Of a stretch of DNA of 52,663 nucleotides, positions 48,703 through 52,663 are shown in pieces. The stretch is taken from contig CAYQMF010000036.1 of the NCBI GenBank assembly GCA_964418595.1, forward strand, positions 1 through 52,663, given 5' to 3'. Numbering within the stretch: the first letter of the stretch is position 1; each line of letters begins with the position of its first letter. Source of the DNA: CAYQMF01 sp964418595 (GTDB lineage: Bacteria; Planctomycetota; UBA1135; UBA2386). The notes under the pieces were generated by a model that was not told the origin of the DNA, searched no databases, and was given only the letters and a program-made list of their open reading frames with translations. The translations under genes and the position numbers were made by a program.

Positions 48703-48783
48703 GTGGTCGAGCCACCTTCGTACCGCGCCGGGCGAGCCGGTGGCAAGGGGCGGGCGTGGCGTGGACTCGCTGCACGTTCCTCC

Positions 48784-48789
48784 TACGCT
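48784..48789 (+). promoter_or_regulatory. Candidate -10 element TACGCT of glpD (leaderless type)
   Basis: CTACGCT ends 6 bases before the GTG at 48796, as at 28212-28217. TGGACT (48762-48767), 16 bases further up, is a partial match to a -35. Confidence 0.45.
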
Positions 48790-48795
48790 GCGCGC

Positions 48796-50364
48796 GTGCG
48801 GTTCGACCCTCGCCAGCTCGCCGGCCAGCGCGTGGAGTTCCTCGTCGTCGGCGGTGGCATCCAGGGCGCGGCGCTGGCGCGCGAACTGGCCCTGCGCGGG
48901 CGGAGCGTGGTCCTCGTCGAGCGCGAGGACTACGGCTGCGGCACGAGCATGCGCAGCTCGCGCCTGATCCACGGTGGCGTCCGCTACCTGGAGCAGGGGC
49001 ACCTGCGCCTCGTGTACGAGGCGCTGCACGAACGCGAGCGGCTGCTGCGCCTCGCCCCGCACCTGGTGCGGCCGCTGCCGATGCTCATGCCCTTCTACGC
49101 GGGCGCAGGACGCTCGCCGTTCCTGCTGAAGCTCGGGTTGCGCATCTACTCATGGCTCGCCGGTCGCAGCACCCTGCCCCGACCGGTCGCGCACGGCGTC
49201 GACGGCTGCCTTCGCGTCTTCCCCGGCCTGCGTCGCGCGGGGCTGCGGGGGGGCGTGGTGTTCTACGACGCGGCGACCGAAGACCTGCGGTTGACCCTGG
49301 CGGTGCTGCACGCCGCGGCGCGGGCCGGCGCGCGGTTGTGCAACCACACCGAGGTGGTAGGGCTCGCCGCGGGCGGCGTGGTCCTGCGCGATCACGTGGC
49401 GGGCGGCGATGTGACGGTGCGCGCCGAAGCGATCCTCAACGCGACCGGCGCGCACGTCGACCGGCTGCGCGCGCGGCTGGGTGTCGATGCCGCACCGCTC
49501 GTGCGCGTGAGCCGCGGCAGCCATCTCGTGCTGCCGCCGATGGGCGAAGTCGAGACCGCACTCGGCGCGTTCCTCGCCGACGGGCGGATCCAGTTCGTGG
49601 TGCCGCACCGGCACGGCGTGGTGTGCGGGACGACCGAGGTCGACGAGGTCGCGGCCACCGACACGCCCGACTTCGCCACACCCGACGCCGACTACGTGCT
49701 CGCGGCGCTCGGCAAGCTGCTCGAGGTGCCGCCGCAGCGCGGCGACGTGCGCTTCGCCTACACGGGATGGCGGGCGCTGCCCGCGGCCAAGGGGCCGGCC
49801 GGACAGTTGAACCGCGAGGCGTTCCTGCACACCGAGGCGTGCAGTGCGGGGCTCCTGCACACGGCGGTCGGCGGCAAGCTCACCACGCACCGCGCCTACG
49901 CGGAGCGCACCGTCAACCGCCTGCTCGGGCGCAAGGATCCTTCGCCCTCACGGAGCGAACCGTTGCCCGGCGGGGAAGGTCCGCACGAGCCGCTCGATCC
50001 CCTGTGGTGGCGGCATGGGTCGAACGCGTCCGCGGTGCGCGCGCTGGCGGACGGCGACCCGGAGGTGCTGGCGCCGTTCGCGGAGGGGCGCGACCTCCTC
50101 GGCGCCGAGATCGCGTGGGCGGTGCAACGCGAGGGCGCGGTTACCTTCACCGACCTCATGCTGCGTCGCCTGTTCCAGGTGCAGGGCCCCCCGACCGAAC
50201 CCGAGGCGGTCGCGCGCGCGTTCGCGCTGTTCGCGCGGTTCCGGCCGGCCCGCCTGCCCGCGCTCGATGCCGACGCCGAGCACGCGGCGTTCGCCGCCGC
50301 CGTGCGTGCGATGGCCGGCCCCTTCGCTCCCTCCTTCGATGCGCCCACTCGACCCCGCGCCTGA
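48796..50364 (+). CDS. glpD: FAD-dependent glycerol-3-phosphate dehydrogenase
   Basis: 522 residues from a GTG at 48796. It oxidises sn-glycerol-3-phosphate to dihydroxyacetone phosphate and passes electrons to quinone. Signatures: FAD motif VEFLVVGGGIQGAALAREL (13-31), the substrate block GCGTSMRSSRLIHGGVRYLE, YDAATEDLRL, ATGAHVDRL, and YTGWRALP in the second half. A shorter C-terminal helical domain is present, as in other GlpD. It overlaps the start of the thioredoxin-NHL gene by 26 bases, so they are likely in one transcript. The membrane-associated quinone-linked role is inferred from the family. Confidence 0.92.
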   Translation: MRFDPRQLAGQRVEFLVVGGGIQGAALARELALRGRSVVLVEREDYGCGTSMRSSRLIHGGVRYLEQGHLRLVYEALHERERLLRLAPHLVRPLPMLMPFYAGAGRSPFLLKLGLRIYSWLAGRSTLPRPVAHGVDGCLRVFPGLRRAGLRGGVVFYDAATEDLRLTLAVLHAAARAGARLCNHTEVVGLAAGGVVLRDHVAGGDVTVRAEAILNATGAHVDRLRARLGVDAAPLVRVSRGSHLVLPPMGEVETALGAFLADGRIQFVVPHRHGVVCGTTEVDEVAATDTPDFATPDADYVLAALGKLLEVPPQRGDVRFAYTGWRALPAAKGPAGQLNREAFLHTEACSAGLLHTAVGGKLTTHRAYAERTVNRLLGRKDPSPSRSEPLPGGEGPHEPLDPLWWRHGSNASAVRALADGDPEVLAPFAEGRDLLGAEIAWAVQREGAVTFTDLMLRRLFQVQGPPTEPEAVARAFALFARFRPARLPALDADAEHAAFAAAVRAMAGPFAPSFDAPTRPRA

Positions 50365-52138
50365 ACTCCCCGCGGGCGAGTGGCTGCACCTCTCGGCGCC
50401 GGTCGACCTGCGCCACGACCTCGCCGGCCGCGTCGTGCTGCTCCTGTTCTGGGCGGCGAGCTGTGCGCACTCGCGCCAGGCGCTCTCGACGGTGGACTGG
50501 CTCGACCGGCGTTTCGCCGGTCGGCCGCTGGCGGTGATCGGGGTCGCGTCGCCGCGGGTGCCGCTCGATGCCGACGCGGTGGTGGTGGCCGATGCCTGTG
50601 CGGAGAGAGCGGTGCGGGTCCCAGTCTTCCTGGATCCCGAACGCGCGGTCTTCGGCGGCTACGAGTGCGTCGCGTGGCCGACGCTGGTGCTCGTCGATGG
50701 CACCGGGCGGGTGCGCTACCACGGCGCCGGGGAGGTCGATGCGACGGCGCTCGCGCAGGCGGTGAAGACCCTGCTCGCGGAGGTCGAGTACGGCGGGTAC
50801 GGCTACTCGCTGCCCGACCTGCCGCGCGTGGCGCCGCCGGAGCCCGTGACGCGGTGTGCGGGTCTCGCCGTGGACGCGGCTCGCAGCTGGCTTTGGGTCG
50901 CCGACCCCGCGCATCACCGCGTGCTCGCACTCGATCTGGAGGACGCGACGCTGCGCGCGGAGGTCGGCTGCGGCCGACCGGGGGCGTGCGACGGGGCGAG
51001 CGGGGAGGCGGCGTTCTTCGCGCCGTGCGCCGTGGCAGTCGCGGGCGCGCGGATCGTCGTCGCGGACGGCGGCAACCACGTTCTGCGTGCGATCGATGCG
51101 GTGAGCCTTGCCGTGTCGACGATCGCCGGCAGCGGCACGCGCGATACCTCTGGCATCCGCCGCGCGCTGCCGGCGCCCTCGGCGGTGGTGGGCGATGCGT
51201 CGGAGTGCTTCGTGGCCTCGGCGCTCGGACACCAGATCCTGCATGGGTCTTTGGAGGGCGGCGACCTCGAGGTGGCGGCCGGGAGCGGCGCGCGCGGCGA
51301 CAGCGACGGCGAGGCGGCGAAGGCGACGCTCGCGCAACCGGCCGCGTTGGCGCGCGCGGGCGACCGGCTGGCGTTCTGCGACGCGGGTTCGCATTCGCTG
51401 CGCGTCGTCGACCTCGCGACCCGGCGCGTGACGACCCTGGTCGCCGGCGCGGGCTTCGCGGGCGGCTCGGGCGACGGTGCGGCGGCGACCGCGCGCTTCC
51501 GCCAGCCCGCGGGCCTCGCGTGGGACGGCGAGTCCCTGCTCGTGGCCGATCGCGGCAACGATCGCGTGTGCCGCGTCGACCTCGCGGCTGGCACGGTCGC
51601 GACCATCCTCGACGCGCGCCACGCGGTGACGGCGCCGGTGGCGCTGGCGCTGCATGGGCGCCGGCTCTTCGTCGCCGCCGCGGACGGTCGGCGACTCCTC
51701 GTGTGCGACCTCGACCGCGGCGATCGCGAGGAGTGGGCGCTGCCGGGGGTGCCGGTCGCGAAGGCCGCACCGTTGGAGTTGCGGCTGCGGGCGTACTCCG
51801 ACTGCTCGATCAAGTTCCCCCTCGTGCTCACGCCGGGGGCCCGCCTGCATCAGGAGGTCGCGGTGCGCGTCCGGCTTGCCAACGCCTCGGGGACGGCGCT
51901 CGCGGTCGACCTGACCTACGACGCGGTCGTCGAAGGCGAGTACGCGGTGGCGCGCGGGGTGACGACGGGCGAGCCGGGGCGCGGGACGGTGGCGTTCTCG
52001 ATCGACTACGTCACGCGGCCGGGCGGCGGCAGCGACGTCGTGCACCCGCAGTCGGCGCGCGGGAGCTTCGGGCTCACCTGCGAGCAGGATGCGCCGACGC
52101 TCGCCGTGTGCCGGCCGGCCGCGGAGCCGGGCGGTTGA
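50339..52138 (+). CDS. Thioredoxin-fold plus NHL-repeat protein with altered active site
   Basis: 599 residues, beginning inside the last codons of glpD. No signal peptide. Residues ~10-150 are a thioredoxin-like fold (HDLAGRVVLLLFWAASC, ERAVRVPVFLDPE, VAWPTLVLVDGTGRVRYHGAGEVD) as in NHLRC2-type proteins. The usual CxxC-type centre is reduced to FWAASCAHS, with one cysteine (Cys42) and serine where the second would be. NHL repeats fill about 170-480 (CAGLAVDAARSWLWVADPAHHRVLALDL, FRQPAGLAWDGESLLVADRGNDRVCRVDL), forming a propeller. The last ~110 residues are an extra beta domain. NHL plus thioredoxin is a widespread pairing of unknown chemistry; loss of the second Cys argues against dithiol exchange here. 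Confidence 0.86.
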   Translation: MRPLDPAPELPAGEWLHLSAPVDLRHDLAGRVVLLLFWAASCAHSRQALSTVDWLDRRFAGRPLAVIGVASPRVPLDADAVVVADACAERAVRVPVFLDPERAVFGGYECVAWPTLVLVDGTGRVRYHGAGEVDATALAQAVKTLLAEVEYGGYGYSLPDLPRVAPPEPVTRCAGLAVDAARSWLWVADPAHHRVLALDLEDATLRAEVGCGRPGACDGASGEAAFFAPCAVAVAGARIVVADGGNHVLRAIDAVSLAVSTIAGSGTRDTSGIRRALPAPSAVVGDASECFVASALGHQILHGSLEGGDLEVAAGSGARGDSDGEAAKATLAQPAALARAGDRLAFCDAGSHSLRVVDLATRRVTTLVAGAGFAGGSGDGAAATARFRQPAGLAWDGESLLVADRGNDRVCRVDLAAGTVATILDARHAVTAPVALALHGRRLFVAAADGRRLLVCDLDRGDREEWALPGVPVAKAAPLELRLRAYSDCSIKFPLVLTPGARLHQEVAVRVRLANASGTALAVDLTYDAVVEGEYAVARGVTTGEPGRGTVAFSIDYVTRPGGGSDVVHPQSARGSFGLTCEQDAPTLAVCRPAAEPGG

Positions 52139-52147
52139 GCCCCGGCG

Positions 52148-52663
52148 CTACCGCAGCGCGGTGAACGTGCCGTCGCGGTGCGCGAGCGTGAAGGCGGCGC
52201 GGCTGCCGACCGCGATCGTGCCGAACCCGGTGCGACCGAGCAGGCGGGCGGGGTTCGTGGCGGCGACGCGCGCCAGGGTCCACGGGCCGACGCGGTCGCC
52301 GAGGTAGGCGAGGAAGCGCTGCGCGGCGAGCGCCATGGTCAGAGCGGATCCGGCGAGTTCGCCCGCGGCGTTGCGCACGACCCCGGCGCGCGCGGTGACC
52401 TCGACGCTGCCCAGCCGGTAGGTGCCGTCGGGCTGTCCCGCGGCGGCGACCGCGTCGCTGACGAGGATGGTCCGGTCGACGCCGAGCACCGCGAAGGCGA
52501 GGCGCACCATCACCGGGTCGACGTGCACGCCGTCGCAGATGAGCGACGCCGAGAGCGCGGGCGTGTCGAGGGCGAGGCCGGCGATGCCGGGCTCGCGGTG
52601 GTGGAGGGGACCCATCACGTTGAAGAGATGCGTGACGAGGCTCGCGCCGGCGGCGACGCACGC
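52148..52663 (-). CDS. nagA: N-acetylglucosamine-6-phosphate deacetylase, C-terminal part (runs off the window)
   Basis: 171 residues are visible; the 5' end lies beyond the edge. The frame continues upstream of the Met at 52618 as ACVAAGASLVTHLFNVMGPL, so that Met is internal. Family marks: THLFNVMGPLHHREPG (a metal and substrate histidine region), SLICDGVHVDPVMVRLAF, the catalytic Asp in TILVSDAVAAAG, GVVRNAAGELAGSALTM, and the C-terminal NPARLLGR...GTIAVGSRAAFTL typical of amidohydrolases. It removes acetate from GlcNAc-6-phosphate in amino-sugar and cell-wall recycling. Convergent with the thioredoxin-NHL gene, 9 bases between stops. Confidence 0.92.
   Translation of the reverse strand, partial: ACVAAGASLVTHLFNVMGPLHHREPGIAGLALDTPALSASLICDGVHVDPVMVRLAFAVLGVDRTILVSDAVAAAGQPDGTYRLGSVEVTARAGVVRNAAGELAGSALTMALAAQRFLAYLGDRVGPWTLARVAATNPARLLGRTGFGTIAVGSRAAFTLAHRDGTFTALR

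Noticed and set aside
1..52663. CRISPR arrays, tRNA or rRNA genes, insertion sequences
   Set aside because: None seen: no evenly spaced direct repeats, no tRNA-like cloverleaf, no transposase frame or terminal inverted repeats.

Overview
The window is about 52.7 kb of very GC-rich (roughly 70%) bacterial DNA. The gene content points to a high-GC member of the Planctomycetota. The signs are two membrane Ser/Thr kinases, each paired with an ECF sigma factor; many large secreted proteins with lectin, CotH, lamin-tail or carboxypeptidase-regulatory-like domains; a very large YD-repeat/RHS protein; and a shared C-terminal module on several exported proteins. No rRNA or tRNA gene is present, so the assignment is an inference.

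Layout. (1) 1-4.2 kb: the 3' end of a methylcrotonyl-CoA-type carboxyltransferase, an unknown secreted protein, and an ArsR-SRPBCC operon behind a palindromic operator. (2) 4.2-10.8 kb: a WD40 Ser/Thr kinase divergent from an ECF sigma factor, then a secreted protein ending in DnaJ-like CxxC motifs. (3) 10.9-16.7 kb: a CotH/lamin-tail protein and two exported or membrane proteins of unknown role. (4) 16.7-17.8 kb: a HipS/HipT-type split HipA kinase whose HipS part has lost its N-terminus and which has no HipB. (5) 17.9-22.3 kb: a second kinase overlapping a second ECF sigma factor, then a C-type-lectin-like secreted protein. (6) 22.4-31.7 kb: an AAA_14/DUF4143 ATPase, several unknown secreted proteins, a UbiE/MenG methyltransferase, and a two-gene unit of a carboxypeptidase-regulatory-domain protein with an SGNH hydrolase. 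(7) 31.9-38.7 kb: an RHS/YD-repeat protein with a C-terminal AHH nuclease and an overlapping Imm11-like immunity gene. (8) 38.8-46.8 kb: an operon of persulfide dioxygenase-rhodanese, 1-Cys peroxiredoxin, tandem cyanophycinase-like protein and LCAT-like lipoprotein; then an anion permease, a TauE/SafE permease and malate dehydrogenase. (9) 46.8-52.7 kb: a Dabb protein, a DUF2203 protein, a degenerate methyltransferase, glycerol-3-phosphate dehydrogenase, a thioredoxin-NHL protein and the 3' part of nagA.

The most interesting signal is at 31949-32049. A strong Shine-Dalgarno and ATG (31964) begin a good signal-peptide start that runs into a (TCCG)4TCC tetranucleotide tract (32014-32032). In the sequence as given, the tract leaves this start out of frame with the 2,021-codon RHS gene. 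One more repeat, or two fewer, would restore a normal secreted RHS toxin. This looks like slipped-strand phase variation of an exported polymorphic toxin, with a possible TGATG reinitiation form in the off state. The toxin/immunity end has visibly lower GC than the RHS body, as expected for a swapped-in module.

A second window-wide signal is a TANNNT hexamer 6-9 nt upstream of at least seven start codons that mostly lack Shine-Dalgarno sequences. This suggests many leaderless transcripts. A few genes (20878, 24655, the RHS leader) have clear Shine-Dalgarno sites instead.
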